The notes below the pieces were generated by a model, which was not told where the DNA came from, ran no database searches, and was given only the letters and a program-made list of their open reading frames with translations. Source: Vibrio fortis (GTDB lineage: Bacteria; Pseudomonadota; Gammaproteobacteria; Enterobacterales; Vibrionaceae). Taken from it: DNA of 64,000 bases. This document shows positions 9,412-18,420 of this stretch, piece by piece. Location of the stretch: positions 1,736,001 to 1,800,000 of the forward strand of contig NZ_AP025487.1 in NCBI RefSeq assembly GCF_024347475.1, given 5' to 3'. Positions within the stretch are counted from its first letter, which is position 1; each line of letters begins with the position of its first letter. The translations under genes were made by a program, and so were the position numbers.

Positions 9412-9431
9412 GAAAAGGGGGCAAGCCCCCT
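9412..9431 (-). terminator. Intercistronic hairpin with U-run between dctP and dctQ
   Basis: On the minus-strand transcript a GC-rich 7-bp stem (AGGGGGC / GCCCCCT) with a two-base loop is followed by UUUU. It sits in the 111-base gap after dctP. It resembles a leaky terminator that would make dctP mRNA more abundant than dctQM mRNA, as is often seen for binding-protein genes. Confidence 0.55.
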
Positions 9432-9498
9432 AGATTGGCCATTTCACTGATCATTCGACATCTACCCTATGAACTGAAATCAGTGATAAGCCAAATTT

Positions 9499-10533
9499 TT
9501 ATTCGTTGTTTTGTACAATTTTGATCAAGCGTTGGCTGTATTTATCAGCGTCAGCATATTCGCTCCATAAAGAACCTGCTGCACCGTTCCATTTAGAAAT
9601 GTCTTCAACACTTGGTTCTGGGCTCCACTTCATCCCTTTCGATTCCATGTCGGCAATCGCTTGAGACTCCCACAAGCGAGATTTAGTCATCTGCTCACGA
9701 GCGTGAACCGAGCTCGCCGCTCGAACAATGGCTTGAAGATCTTCAGGTAATTTATTCCATGCGCTTTTGTTAACAACAATTGGCAGTGCTTGAGCGCCCG
9801 CAATTGGTAAACGGTACATGTACTTCGCAACTTCAACGTGATTACCGTCGCGGTGGTCAATTAGGTTGCTACCGATCGAGCCGTCAATAACACCAGTAGC
9901 AAGGCTGGTATAGATTTCGCTCCAAGATAGTGAAGCTGGAGAAGCACCTAGATTGCGTAGGAATTTGCCGTATGCGCCTGGTGCACGGATCTTAAGGCCT
10001 TTAAAGTCTTCAACAGAGTTAATCGGCTCTTTGGTCAATACATAAACTGGCAGTTGGATATAAGGTTCCAGCCACACTAAGTTCTGTTTGTCGTATGCTT
10101 CTTCAAGTACCTCGCCCCAACCTTTCTCATGGAACAGCGCACTAAGCTCGCCCACATCGTCTGTCATACCTGGCAAACCCACTTCAACAACACCAGCAGG
10201 GAATTCGCCTGCATGCATTGGTTGGAAAGGTGCACCCATGGTCATCAAACCAGATTTAACTGAACCCAGCACGCCCGTCTGACCGACGCCTTCTCCGGCA
10301 TACATCACTTGAACGGCAATACGCCCGTTAGACATGGTTTCAATGTTTTCTGCAAAGCTCTTATACACTTCACCATAAGCGGTACCGCGAGAGTATAGGT
10401 TCACAAATCGCCAGTTATGCTCCGCCGCAAAAGCCTGAGACGCCGTAAAAAAAGTACTAGAAATCGCCAATGCATATCCAGCAACAAGTTTCGTTACACT
10501 TCGTTTGCGTAGTTTGCCTAGGGTTTTAAACAT
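9499..10533 (-). CDS. dctP: TRAP transporter periplasmic solute-binding protein, DctP family
   Basis: This 344-residue periplasmic binding protein has an N-terminal signal peptide (Arg/Lys-rich start, hydrophobic stretch to about residue 36, then AFAAEH). The DctP-family core includes GLKIRAPGAYGKFLRNLGA, whose Arg in family structures binds the substrate carboxylate, followed by WSEIYTSLATGVIDGSIG. A strong AAGGAG ribosome binding site lies seven bases before the ATG. It is the first gene of dctP-dctQ-dctM-usp. A terminator at 10762-10788 separates it from the upstream gabD-like gene, so the importer has its own promoter. Confidence 0.93.
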   Translation of the reverse strand: MFKTLGKLRKRSVTKLVAGYALAISSTFFTASQAFAAEHNWRFVNLYSRGTAYGEVYKSFAENIETMSNGRIAVQVMYAGEGVGQTGVLGSVKSGLMTMGAPFQPMHAGEFPAGVVEVGLPGMTDDVGELSALFHEKGWGEVLEEAYDKQNLVWLEPYIQLPVYVLTKEPINSVEDFKGLKIRAPGAYGKFLRNLGASPASLSWSEIYTSLATGVIDGSIGSNLIDHRDGNHVEVAKYMYRLPIAGAQALPIVVNKSAWNKLPEDLQAIVRAASSVHAREQMTKSRLWESQAIADMESKGMKWSPEPSVEDISKWNGAAGSLWSEYADADKYSQRLIKIVQNNE

Positions 10534-10878
10534 GAATAATCTCCTTGATGTAATCTCGCTGTTCTAGTTACTCCAAAACAGTGCTAAGTGACGCTTCATT
10601 TCCTGGTTGTCACCTTGTGAACAATGATTACAATTCATTTACATTTGTTAAATTCATATTTATCCACCTAAAGTTTTATAAATCTCAAACCTTTGCAGTT
10701 TTAATAACTGACTATGCAAAAACACTTAGCAAGCATTCCGATAATTTCTGAGATTGAGAACGAAAAAAGCAGCACATTAAGTGCTGCTCTATGCGAAGTA
10801 TCCAAATCAATTTCTCGATACTGCAATAAGATAAAAGGCATGTTTTAAACAAGATAGTCTGATGTAACTAACTGACTC
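10534..10878. other. Intergenic region upstream of the TRAP operon
   Basis: These 345 bases hold the terminator of the upstream dehydrogenase gene at 10762-10788 and, to its left, an A/T-rich stretch that must carry the dctP promoter. A TGTGA-N7-TTACA dyad near 10616-10632 resembles a poor CRP site. I see no coding sequence. Confidence 0.45.
10762..10788 (-). terminator. Rho-independent terminator of the semialdehyde dehydrogenase gene
   Basis: A minus-strand stem AGCAGCAC / GTGCTGCT with a 5-base loop is followed by a run of six T residues. It lies about 90 bases after the dehydrogenase stop and before the TRAP operon promoter. Confidence 0.85.
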
Positions 10879-12327
10879 TTAAATACCTTGGCATAAATAT
10901 TTGATCTCCAAGTAATCATCAATCCCATACTTTGAGCCTTCACGACCACTCCCCGACTCCTTAACTCCACCAAACGGAGCCACTTCTGTTGAAATAATTC
11001 CCTCATTGGTGCCTATAATTCCGTACTCAAGGGCTTCGCTAACGCGCCACACTCGGCTCTGATTTTGCGTATAGAAATACGCAGCGAGACCATAAGGTGT
11101 GTCATTGGCTCGTTGGATAACATCATCTTCGTCTTGGAAGCGGAAAATCGTCGACACAGGACCAAATAACTCCTGGTGCGCAATCTCCATCTCTTCAGTC
11201 ACGTTAGTTAAGATTGTCGGTTTATAGAACTGCTTGCCCACCTCAGAGACTCCGCCACCTAAGACAAGCGTTGCCCCTTGTTCAATCGCTCTTTCGACTA
11301 AACCATGCACCTTATCAATGGCCTTTTGATTAATTAAAGGTCCTATATCTGTACCATTAATGAGGCCATCTCCAATCGCTAGCCCACGCACGGCTTGTAC
11401 ATAGAGCTCAACAAATTGGTCATAAACCGATTCATGAATATACAAGCGATTGGTACATACACAGGTTTGTCCTGCGTTTCGATATTTTGATATCAACGCG
11501 CCTTGGACGGCTTTCTCGATGTCTGCGTCTTCAAAAACAATAAACGGCGCATTGCCACCCAGCTCAAGGGAGACTTTTTTCACCGTATCTGCCGCTTGAC
11601 GAAGTATATGTTTGCCAACCGGAGTTGAACCAGTAAACGAGATTTTGCGAACCAGTGGATGCTGGCAAAGCACTTCTCCCACGCTTGCGGGCTCCGATGT
11701 TGTTACTATGTTGAGCACACCCTTGGGGATACCTGCCTGTTCTGCAAGTTTTGCCATTGCAAGCGTGCATAATGGCGTATCTTCTCCCGGCTTAACCACC
11801 ACGGTACAACCTGCGGCCAGTGCTGGTCCTACTTTGCGAGCGATCATCGCGATAGGAAAATTCCAAGGCGTTACGGCTGTCACGACACCTATCGGTTGTT
11901 TGATTGTCAGATAACGAGTGTTGGGGTTAGCCGATGGAATAATGTCACCATAGACACGTTTTGCTTCCTCTCCAAACCACTCGAGAAAAGAAGCACCGTA
12001 CATCACTTCGCCGTATGCCTCTTTGTAAGGTTTACCTTGCTCTGAGGTCAGTAATTTTGCTAATGAATCAGCGTTCTCAACAATCAAATCAAACCACTTT
12101 CTCAATAAGCCCGCTCGATACTTTGCGGTTGTTTTTTTCCAATCCATAAACGCATCATGGGCGGCTAACACGGCTGTTGTCGCTTCTTGTTGTCCCATGT
12201 CTGGCACATGCGTTATTACGTCTCCGGTCGCTGGGTTTACAACCTCAAACTGTTTGCCGCTGATCGACTCCACCCATTCGCCGTTAATCAGGCATTGAGA
12301 TACTACTAAATCTAATTGCTTCATCAC
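10879..12327 (-). CDS. gabD: NAD(P)-dependent succinate/glutarate semialdehyde dehydrogenase, GabD family
   Basis: This 482-residue aldehyde dehydrogenase matches the usual GabD length. The cofactor domain includes TPWNFPIAMIARKVGPALAA. The catalytic Glu is in VSLELGGNAPF and the catalytic Cys in NAGQTCVCTNR. The C-terminus has the GabD-like PFGGVKESGSGREGSKYGI. GabD-type enzymes oxidise succinate semialdehyde, and close relatives (DavD) oxidise glutarate semialdehyde from 5-aminovalerate. The nearby glaH, lhgO and aminotransferase genes favour a glutarate-forming role here, which is inference. It is divergent from the LysR gene starting at 12454 and appears monocistronic. Confidence 0.9.
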   Translation of the reverse strand: MMKQLDLVVSQCLINGEWVESISGKQFEVVNPATGDVITHVPDMGQQEATTAVLAAHDAFMDWKKTTAKYRAGLLRKWFDLIVENADSLAKLLTSEQGKPYKEAYGEVMYGASFLEWFGEEAKRVYGDIIPSANPNTRYLTIKQPIGVVTAVTPWNFPIAMIARKVGPALAAGCTVVVKPGEDTPLCTLAMAKLAEQAGIPKGVLNIVTTSEPASVGEVLCQHPLVRKISFTGSTPVGKHILRQAADTVKKVSLELGGNAPFIVFEDADIEKAVQGALISKYRNAGQTCVCTNRLYIHESVYDQFVELYVQAVRGLAIGDGLINGTDIGPLINQKAIDKVHGLVERAIEQGATLVLGGGVSEVGKQFYKPTILTNVTEEMEIAHQELFGPVSTIFRFQDEDDVIQRANDTPYGLAAYFYTQNQSRVWRVSEALEYGIIGTNEGIISTEVAPFGGVKESGSGREGSKYGIDDYLEIKYLCQGI

Positions 12328-12453
12328 TTCGCTCCCTAATTTTATAAATCCCTACAACTTCAAAGATTCTTGAATTTATTTCACGCATAATCACTCACTT
12401 ACATAACAAAATAATAACAAACACTTAATCGGGATAAATGTTCCCCTTTAAAC

Positions 12454-13422
12454 ATGAAGTTTTATGAGCCTAAAACAATGACAAAGAATCCTTCGCCTGT
12501 CGGTCAAATTGGTGACTACGAAATAAAGCAGTTGAAAATATTTAAGGTTGTCGCTGACTGCGGTGGCTTTTCTGCTGCAGAAACGGAACTCAACATCAGT
12601 CGTTCAACGATCAGTATCCATATCTCTAACCTAGAATCTCGACTCAACCTCATTCTGTGTAGACGTGGCCGCGCAGGCTTCGCACTAACGGAAGAAGGCG
12701 TTGTTGTCTATGAAGCGACGGTTAAGTTATTGGGAGAACTGGAAGACTTTCGAAATACAATCAACCATTTAGATATTCAATTATCTGGAAGTTTGACTGT
12801 GCTGTTTAGCGATACGATCAGCTTAGATAAACGCGCTAGCATTCCCACCGTGATTCGTAAGTTCTCTAAACTGGCACAAGAGGTCTACCTAACAGCTGAA
12901 GTAGCCAGAATGACCGAGATTGAAAGGATGGTAATGCAAGAAGAAGCAGATATCGGCTTCATCCCTTATCACAGAGCACTTGATGGGCTTGAATATGAGC
13001 ATATCTATACGGACATCTGTTACCTCTATGCCAGCAATAATAACCCACTCGCACAACTTGATGATCATGAGCTGACCGACGAGGTTATTGACGGGTTTCC
13101 TGTGGTCTATGCCGGGATTAAAACTCAGGAGCGCATTAACGGGCACTTAGCCAATATGAATTTAAAAGCTACAGCCTATAACTATGAGTCAAGAATGGCG
13201 TTGTTACTCTCTTCTCGCTTTATTGGCTACTTACCTGAGCACTATGCGCAGCCTTATGTCGATTCTGGTGAGCTTGTCACTATCGCACCCGACCGCCGTT
13301 ACTATCATTTAGAGATCATGGCGATCACCAAGAAGACCTCTGGGATTAATAAAGTACGAGCGCTGTTCACCAAAACCATGCGCGACTACTATCGTAAGCA
13401 GGCTACTGAGTTAGCTGTGTAA
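12454..13422 (+). CDS. LysR-family transcriptional regulator, divergent from gabD
   Basis: The 322-residue protein has a LysR-type helix-turn-helix at about residues 25-85 (LKIFKVVADCGGFSAAE, then ISRSTISIHISNLESRL). A substrate-binding-like domain follows at about 110-310. It begins with roughly 20 extra residues before the helix-turn-helix, and later ATGs such as the one at 12478 are possible starts. Its 126-base divergent spacing from the GabD-type gene suggests that it controls that gene and perhaps others in the island. Ligand candidates such as glutarate or L-2-hydroxyglutarate are inference. Confidence 0.88.
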   Translation: MKFYEPKTMTKNPSPVGQIGDYEIKQLKIFKVVADCGGFSAAETELNISRSTISIHISNLESRLNLILCRRGRAGFALTEEGVVVYEATVKLLGELEDFRNTINHLDIQLSGSLTVLFSDTISLDKRASIPTVIRKFSKLAQEVYLTAEVARMTEIERMVMQEEADIGFIPYHRALDGLEYEHIYTDICYLYASNNNPLAQLDDHELTDEVIDGFPVVYAGIKTQERINGHLANMNLKATAYNYESRMALLLSSRFIGYLPEHYAQPYVDSGELVTIAPDRRYYHLEIMAITKKTSGINKVRALFTKTMRDYYRKQATELAV

Positions 13423-13431
13423 TGAGAAATG

Positions 13432-13464
13432 AAAATGCCTGAGCATTGCTTCACAGGCATTTTT
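13432..13464. terminator. Terminator between LysR and lhgO
   Basis: The stem AAAATGCCTG / CAGGCATTTT with a 12-base loop is followed by T residues on the plus strand. A-rich sequence on the other side makes it usable in both directions. It lies between the convergent LysR and lhgO genes. Confidence 0.75.
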
Positions 13465-13502
13465 ATTGATACGAACATGACGAGTTTCACTCTTAGTTCG
13501 AC

Positions 13503-14777
13503 TTAAGCCACTTCTGACACTGTTTTATTATCTTGTTGTGCGCGCGAATCTGTACTTATCTCAATGTTCTGTTTTTCAACAATCTTATCGCAGATATAAC
13601 CGCCAATCGGTATTGCCGATGTTGCTGCAGGAGACGGTGCATTACACACATGCAGGCTTCGCTCGCTTTCAGCAAACAAAAAATCATGCACTAATGTGCC
13701 GTCTTTAAGTACCGCTTGAGCGCGAATACCCGCAGGATATGGTTCCAGATCTTCTACCTTTATCTGAGGGCAATATTTGTTCACCAGTTTCAAATAGCCG
13801 GGCTTCCACCACGAGTTCTTAGTCTCAATCAACCCCGTCTTTAAGTGTTTTGCAGTCACTCTCCAAAATCCAGGGAAACGAACCATATCCAGAACGTCGC
13901 GAACGCTAAAATTGATTTTTCCGTACCCTTCTCGTTTCCAGCCCTGAACCGCGTTTGGACCTACCGTAACCGAGCCATCAATCATTCGAGTCAGATGTAC
14001 TCCCAAGAACGGTAAATCCGGATCTGGAATTGGGTATATCAGGTGATTCACAATATCGTTGTACTTTTCTGGTAATCGATAGTATTCACCGCGATAAGGA
14101 ACGATCTGGAAATCGGTTTCAATGCCCATCATACGTGTTAGACGGTCAGCCATAAGACCTGAACAAACCACCAAAAAGTTACCAGCATAAGATACCGTTT
14201 GTTGATTGGTGTTCGCTGCTACGAGGATGCGTTCTGGCGATTCATTCAACCCATTCACTTCGGTATTTAATGACACCGTGCCACCAGCCGACACAAACTC
14301 TTCGGCCATTTTTTCTGTCACAAGGCGATAGTTAACAATACTAGTCGTAGATACTGCTATCGCGCCCAAGCCGACAATGTTCGGTTCACGGCGCTTTAAT
14401 TCCAGCTCATCGATCAGTTCAACGTCTAAACCGTTTTCATGACAACGCAAATACAACGCATGCATACGTTCGACTTCTTGCTGAGAGGTTGCAACCAGCA
14501 ATTTGCCGCAGTTTTCAACAGGGATATCATGCTTCTCACAAAATGTCGTCGTTGCTTCCACACCGGCTTTGCAGAACTCTGCCTTCAAGCTACCCGGCGC
14601 GTAATAAACGCCAGCATGAATGACGCCGCTGTTATGGCCTGTTTGGTGGTGTGAAAAGCCCGATTCTTTCTCGATCAACAGAATCGATTTATCTGGGAAA
14701 CGGCTTTGTAACTGCCAAGCGGTCGATACTCCGACGATGCCACCGCCGACTACGATGTAGTCATACACTTTTTCCAA
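13503..14777 (-). CDS. lhgO: L-2-hydroxyglutarate oxidase/dehydrogenase
   Basis: This FAD-dependent enzyme oxidises L-2-hydroxyglutarate to 2-oxoglutarate. Close similarity to E. coli LhgO is visible throughout: the dinucleotide fold YDYIVVGGGIVGVSTAWQL, HQTGHNSGVIHAGVYY, the PIPDPDLPFLGVHLTRMIDG segment and the C-terminal CNAPSPAATSAIPIGGYI. The frame opens at a TTG at 14864, but a TTG at 14777 has a strong AAGGAG seven bases upstream and gives 424 residues, matching the family length of about 422. I chose it. The gene follows glaH in the same direction, as in E. coli csiD-lhgO. Confidence 0.92.
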   Translation of the reverse strand: MEKVYDYIVVGGGIVGVSTAWQLQSRFPDKSILLIEKESGFSHHQTGHNSGVIHAGVYYAPGSLKAEFCKAGVEATTTFCEKHDIPVENCGKLLVATSQQEVERMHALYLRCHENGLDVELIDELELKRREPNIVGLGAIAVSTTSIVNYRLVTEKMAEEFVSAGGTVSLNTEVNGLNESPERILVAANTNQQTVSYAGNFLVVCSGLMADRLTRMMGIETDFQIVPYRGEYYRLPEKYNDIVNHLIYPIPDPDLPFLGVHLTRMIDGSVTVGPNAVQGWKREGYGKINFSVRDVLDMVRFPGFWRVTAKHLKTGLIETKNSWWKPGYLKLVNKYCPQIKVEDLEPYPAGIRAQAVLKDGTLVHDFLFAESERSLHVCNAPSPAATSAIPIGGYICDKIVEKQNIEISTDSRAQQDNKTVSEVA

Positions 14778-14892
14778 AGTTGGTGCTCCTTCACTCTCTT
14801 CGTTTTTATCTACTTTCTCTGTTTTTATTATAGTTAAGCGACTTAAAACTTTACTGTCGTTCAAGTCGCTTATTGGTCATCATTAATGAAAA

Positions 14893-15852
14893 TTAGCGAG
14901 TAAAATGCCCACGTTGACGCAGTAACTCGCGCTTAAGACCCGGGTCTGCAACAAATTTATCTCGGCCATGCAGCCAACAATGATTTTGCACCACCAGCAT
15001 GCTACCGACGTTGACACGGACATTAAAACAGTTGGTATCACTTTCTAGAGATTCACTCATCTGGTGAAGGTAGAGGCCTTGCTGCATGTTTTGAGGCTGA
15101 GCGAATTGGTCGATAAATAGCATATGAGGCTTGCCATTTTTGTCCTCTTCAAAGAACACTGGGTGCTCTACTGTGTAACCAACATTCTTGCTCGGCGGTG
15201 CGCCCCAAACAATGTCTTGCTTCGCCATAGGGTGATGATAAAAGCGCTCCAAGTCATCCCAATCATCAACATGCAATAATAAGGAGTCGCCCATTTGCAT
15301 GTTCTTTTCGTCCATCTTCATCATCAACACGAAATCGGTTCGCTCTTGAACGTAAGTACCATCATTATGAAGCTCCATACGTCGATGTGCTTGGCGCAAA
15401 TAGCTGTCACTGTTGTCATCATTCTTCACAGTGAAACGCGCGTAGTACTTCCCATACATGGCATCGAAGTTAGGAATGCCGATCAAATGGGAAATCGCTG
15501 TCGACAGAATCACAAAGAAATCTCGTTGTTCGTCACTGTCGTCAAAGGCCGCTTTCGCTTCCGCGTCGGGTTCTAACAGAAAAGCGCCCGTTTCTCTGTC
15601 TTCCATTGTCGCCACAAGAAATTTACCTAGCTGATAGTCACACGCATTATCAAGAGCGTCGGCCACAGCAAAACGAAGAAAGGGTTTATATTCAAGAGAT
15701 TGAAGATTGTACTCTTGGGTGAATTCAGAAAACTTATCTAGCGTTGCTTTCGCCAGTGTCACTACTTGTAGACGTGGGTTTTCTGGATGTTGCGAGATGA
15801 TAAATCCACTTTTCTCTTGTACGTTTTCACTAAAAACCGTCGCGATATTCAT
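14893..15852 (-). CDS. glaH: Glutarate 2-hydroxylase (CsiD/GlaH family)
   Basis: This non-heme iron(II), 2-oxoglutarate-dependent dioxygenase hydroxylates glutarate to L-2-hydroxyglutarate, producing succinate and CO2. The 319-residue sequence aligns by eye with E. coli CsiD. It has the His-x-Asp pair LHNDGTYVQE (His162, Asp164), the distal His in WLHGRDKF (about 295) and the Arg-rich LKRELLRQRGHF that holds 2-oxoglutarate. It is the first gene of glaH-lhgO. The divergent LysR gene starts at 16036. In E. coli the pair is controlled by the GntR-type CsiR and CRP, so LysR control here would be a different arrangement. Confidence 0.93.
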   Translation of the reverse strand: MNIATVFSENVQEKSGFIISQHPENPRLQVVTLAKATLDKFSEFTQEYNLQSLEYKPFLRFAVADALDNACDYQLGKFLVATMEDRETGAFLLEPDAEAKAAFDDSDEQRDFFVILSTAISHLIGIPNFDAMYGKYYARFTVKNDDNSDSYLRQAHRRMELHNDGTYVQERTDFVLMMKMDEKNMQMGDSLLLHVDDWDDLERFYHHPMAKQDIVWGAPPSKNVGYTVEHPVFFEEDKNGKPHMLFIDQFAQPQNMQQGLYLHQMSESLESDTNCFNVRVNVGSMLVVQNHCWLHGRDKFVADPGLKRELLRQRGHFTR

Positions 15853-16001
15853 TGTTTCACTTCCTTTTGACTGAGCCGCTGGGCGACTTTTTCATTATGT
15901 TTTGTTGTTTAATGTTTGAATTGCTGGCCGATGTTGAGCGTCAAATATCAGCCACGCCCTGAGTTAACAAAACTATAACGACAGCGAGATCATATTAACA
16001 A

Positions 16002-16027
16002 TATATGGTAGATATAGTTTTCATATA
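16002..16027. promoter_or_regulatory. Inverted repeat in the glaH/LysR divergent promoter
   Basis: TATATG and CATATA are separated by 14 bases just upstream of the LysR start, in the 183-base region shared with glaH. Interrupted dyads of this kind are typical LysR-type binding sites. A related CATAT / ATATG pair partly overlaps to the left. Assignment as the operator is inference. Confidence 0.4.
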
Positions 16028-16035
16028 CAAAATAG

Positions 16036-16935
16036 ATGGCAATAAAAATGGATTTGAAACGTCTCTACTATTTCAGCCAATTGGCGAAGACAGGAAATTT
16101 CACCAAAGCCGCTGATCAACTTGGGATCGCGCAGTCAGCGCTGAGTACCAGTATTAAGAAACTTGAACAGCAACTGGAGCTCAAACTCATTAACCGAACC
16201 GAGCGACAAATGAGCCTGACCGCAGAAGGACAAGTGCTACTTCGTCACACCAAAATTATCTTGGAGGACGTTGAACAAGCAGAAAAAGAGCTGCAAGAAT
16301 TGAAAGGACTCGCTAGTGGAGTGATTAATTTTGGTGCTCCTGCCATGCTGGCTTCTTACTACCTGCCTGACGCACTGGAACAGTTTAAAAAGGCTTATCC
16401 AGGAATTCAAATTAATGTACACGAAGCCGGAACAGCGACATTGGCGCAGATGCTGGTTAATGGTGAGCTCGACTTGGCGCTGATAAGAGGCGATCGAGAA
16501 CACGAACAGATTCGTCATACGCTTCTCGCACAAGACCAAATTACCGCCCTCGTGCCAAACAGTCATGAGTTTGCATCAAGAGAGAGCATTACTTTGGAAG
16601 AGTTTTGTCTTCAGCCATTAGTATTATTCAAAAATGGCTATTTCCTGCGTGAAACAATCAACAGCTACTGTCAGCAAAATAAGGTTCAACCTAATATTCA
16701 CTTTGAAACCAATCTACCAGAGCTACTCAAATCCATGGTGCGAAGGGATATCGGAATTGGCACCTGTTTGCCTATTTTGGTCGCCAACGATCCGCAACTC
16801 AAAGCCGTCCCCTTTGATCCCCCTATCCCTTTACAACTTGGAATAGGTTGGAAGTCGAGCCATTATCTTTCGACTGCCGCCAAGGCATTCGTTAGTTTCT
16901 TGCAAGGAACATTGCGCGACCAAGAACACGACTAA
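16036..16935 (+). CDS. LysR-family transcriptional regulator, divergent from glaH
   Basis: The 299-residue protein has a LysR helix-turn-helix at residues 7-66 (YFSQLAKTGNFTKAAD, GIAQSALSTSIKKLEQ) and an effector domain at about 93-295. Its placement between divergent glaH-lhgO and the co-directional aminotransferase gene, which starts 94 bases downstream, makes it the likely regulator of both. It is clearly paralogous to the LysR protein encoded at 30838-31710: both share NFTxAA, SIKKLEQ and the GAPxM(L/M)xSYxxP segment. Confidence 0.9.
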   Translation: MAIKMDLKRLYYFSQLAKTGNFTKAADQLGIAQSALSTSIKKLEQQLELKLINRTERQMSLTAEGQVLLRHTKIILEDVEQAEKELQELKGLASGVINFGAPAMLASYYLPDALEQFKKAYPGIQINVHEAGTATLAQMLVNGELDLALIRGDREHEQIRHTLLAQDQITALVPNSHEFASRESITLEEFCLQPLVLFKNGYFLRETINSYCQQNKVQPNIHFETNLPELLKSMVRRDIGIGTCLPILVANDPQLKAVPFDPPIPLQLGIGWKSSHYLSTAAKAFVSFLQGTLRDQEHD

Positions 16936-17029
16936 AGTTTGATGACGGTAAAACTTTATATTTATTCGGGATGATTTTATCGCCCCAAAACCGTGGATAA
17001 CATTCTCGTTACATTTTCAAACACAGAGC

Positions 17030-18352
17030 ATGTCGACCATGGAAAAAAAAGTAAACTACGACGCATTCTGGATGCCGTTCACTGCAAATCGCGACTTTAA
17101 AGCTAATCCTCGTATCATTAATCGTGCTGAAGGCATGTATTGCTATTCGGATAGAAACGTTAAACTGCTCGACGCGACAGCGGGTCTTTGGTGCGTGAAT
17201 GCAGGCCACGGTCGTAACTCGATAGGCGAAGCGATGGCAAAACAGGTCGCGGAGCTAGACTACAGCTCACCGTTCAATTTCGGGCATGACATTGGTTTTG
17301 AGTTCGCAGAGCGTCTTATCAAGCACACACCTCCTGGTTTGAATAAGGTTTTCTTTACCAATTCAGGCTCTGAAGCCGTTGAAAGTGCCCTCAAAATTGC
17401 CTTGGCCTATCAACAAGCTAAGGGCAACACTGGCAAATTCAAACTCATTGGGCGCGAACTCGGCTACCACGGGGTTAACTTTGGTGGTATTTCTGTGGGT
17501 GGATTAACACCTAATCGTAAGGGTTTCGGACCATTGCTCTCGACTGACCACCTCGACCATACTCTTGATATCGAGCGCAATGCGTTTAGCCGAGGTATAC
17601 CAGAACATGGCGTTGAAAAAGCCGAGCAACTTGAGCGTCTAATACAGTTTCATGGTGCCGACTCCATTGCTGCGGTTATTGTCGAACCTATATCTGGAGC
17701 TGGTGGCGTGATTCTTCCACCGAAAGGCTACTTACGCCGTCTACGAGAGATTTGTACGCGTCATGATGTAGTCTTGATTTTTGATGAGGTGATTACAGGT
17801 TGGGGCCGTTTAGGTTCTTCATTTGCAGCCGAGGAGTTTGACGTAGTCCCTGATCTCATCACTTCTGCAAAAGGAATTAGTAGTGGCGTTGTCCCATTAG
17901 GCGCGGTTTTCTCGAGTGAGCACATCTACAATACTGTGGTAAATAGTGCTCCAGAAGGCACCGTCGAATTTTTCCACGGTTACACCTACTCCGGGCACCC
18001 TGTCGCGTGTGCAGCTGGGCTAGCGACTCTCGATATCTATGAAAAAGAAGGATTGCTTACCCGATCAAAAGGAGAGATCGGACAGTATTTCGAGCAAGGG
18101 CTTCACTCACTCAAAGGTACGGGAAACATTGTCGATATCCGAAACTATGGTTTAATCGGTGCGGTACAGTTCGCAGATGCATCTCATGGCAAACCGATTG
18201 GCTTCGATATTCTTAAGCGCTGCTATGACAAAGGCGTTATGGTTCGCAGTATGGGCAATACTATCGCCCTCTCCCCTCCGCTTATCATCGAAAAAGAGCA
18301 CATTGATGTCATTGTTGACACCTTGTCGGATGTGGCGAAAGAGTTTGCTTAG
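17030..18352 (+). CDS. Class III omega-amino acid aminotransferase
   Basis: This 440-residue PLP enzyme has TNSGSEAVESALKIA at about 110-124 for phosphate binding, Asp252 in IFDEVITGWGR for the pyridine nitrogen, and the Schiff-base Lys281 in ITSAKGISSG. It most resembles omega-amino acid:pyruvate (beta-alanine-type) transaminases, including the N-terminal FWMPFTANRDFKANPR. In this island it could convert 5-aminovalerate or 4-aminobutyrate to the semialdehyde used by the GabD-type enzyme. Beta-alanine, taurine or polyamine-derived substrates remain possible. It follows the LysR gene in the same direction and ends at a strong terminator. Confidence 0.88.
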   Translation: MSTMEKKVNYDAFWMPFTANRDFKANPRIINRAEGMYCYSDRNVKLLDATAGLWCVNAGHGRNSIGEAMAKQVAELDYSSPFNFGHDIGFEFAERLIKHTPPGLNKVFFTNSGSEAVESALKIALAYQQAKGNTGKFKLIGRELGYHGVNFGGISVGGLTPNRKGFGPLLSTDHLDHTLDIERNAFSRGIPEHGVEKAEQLERLIQFHGADSIAAVIVEPISGAGGVILPPKGYLRRLREICTRHDVVLIFDEVITGWGRLGSSFAAEEFDVVPDLITSAKGISSGVVPLGAVFSSEHIYNTVVNSAPEGTVEFFHGYTYSGHPVACAAGLATLDIYEKEGLLTRSKGEIGQYFEQGLHSLKGTGNIVDIRNYGLIGAVQFADASHGKPIGFDILKRCYDKGVMVRSMGNTIALSPPLIIEKEHIDVIVDTLSDVAKEFA

Positions 18353-18371
18353 GATTGATTTTCAGACACAA

Positions 18372-18397
18372 AAAAGCCCGCATAACTGCGGGCTTTT
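18372..18397. terminator. Bidirectional terminator after the aminotransferase gene
   Basis: The stem AAAAGCCCGC / GCGGGCTTTT has a 6-base loop. It ends the aminotransferase transcript and, on the other strand, the tRNA transcript. Confidence 0.88.
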
Positions 18398-18420
18398 CGC
18401 CATACCGAGGTATGAAAATT

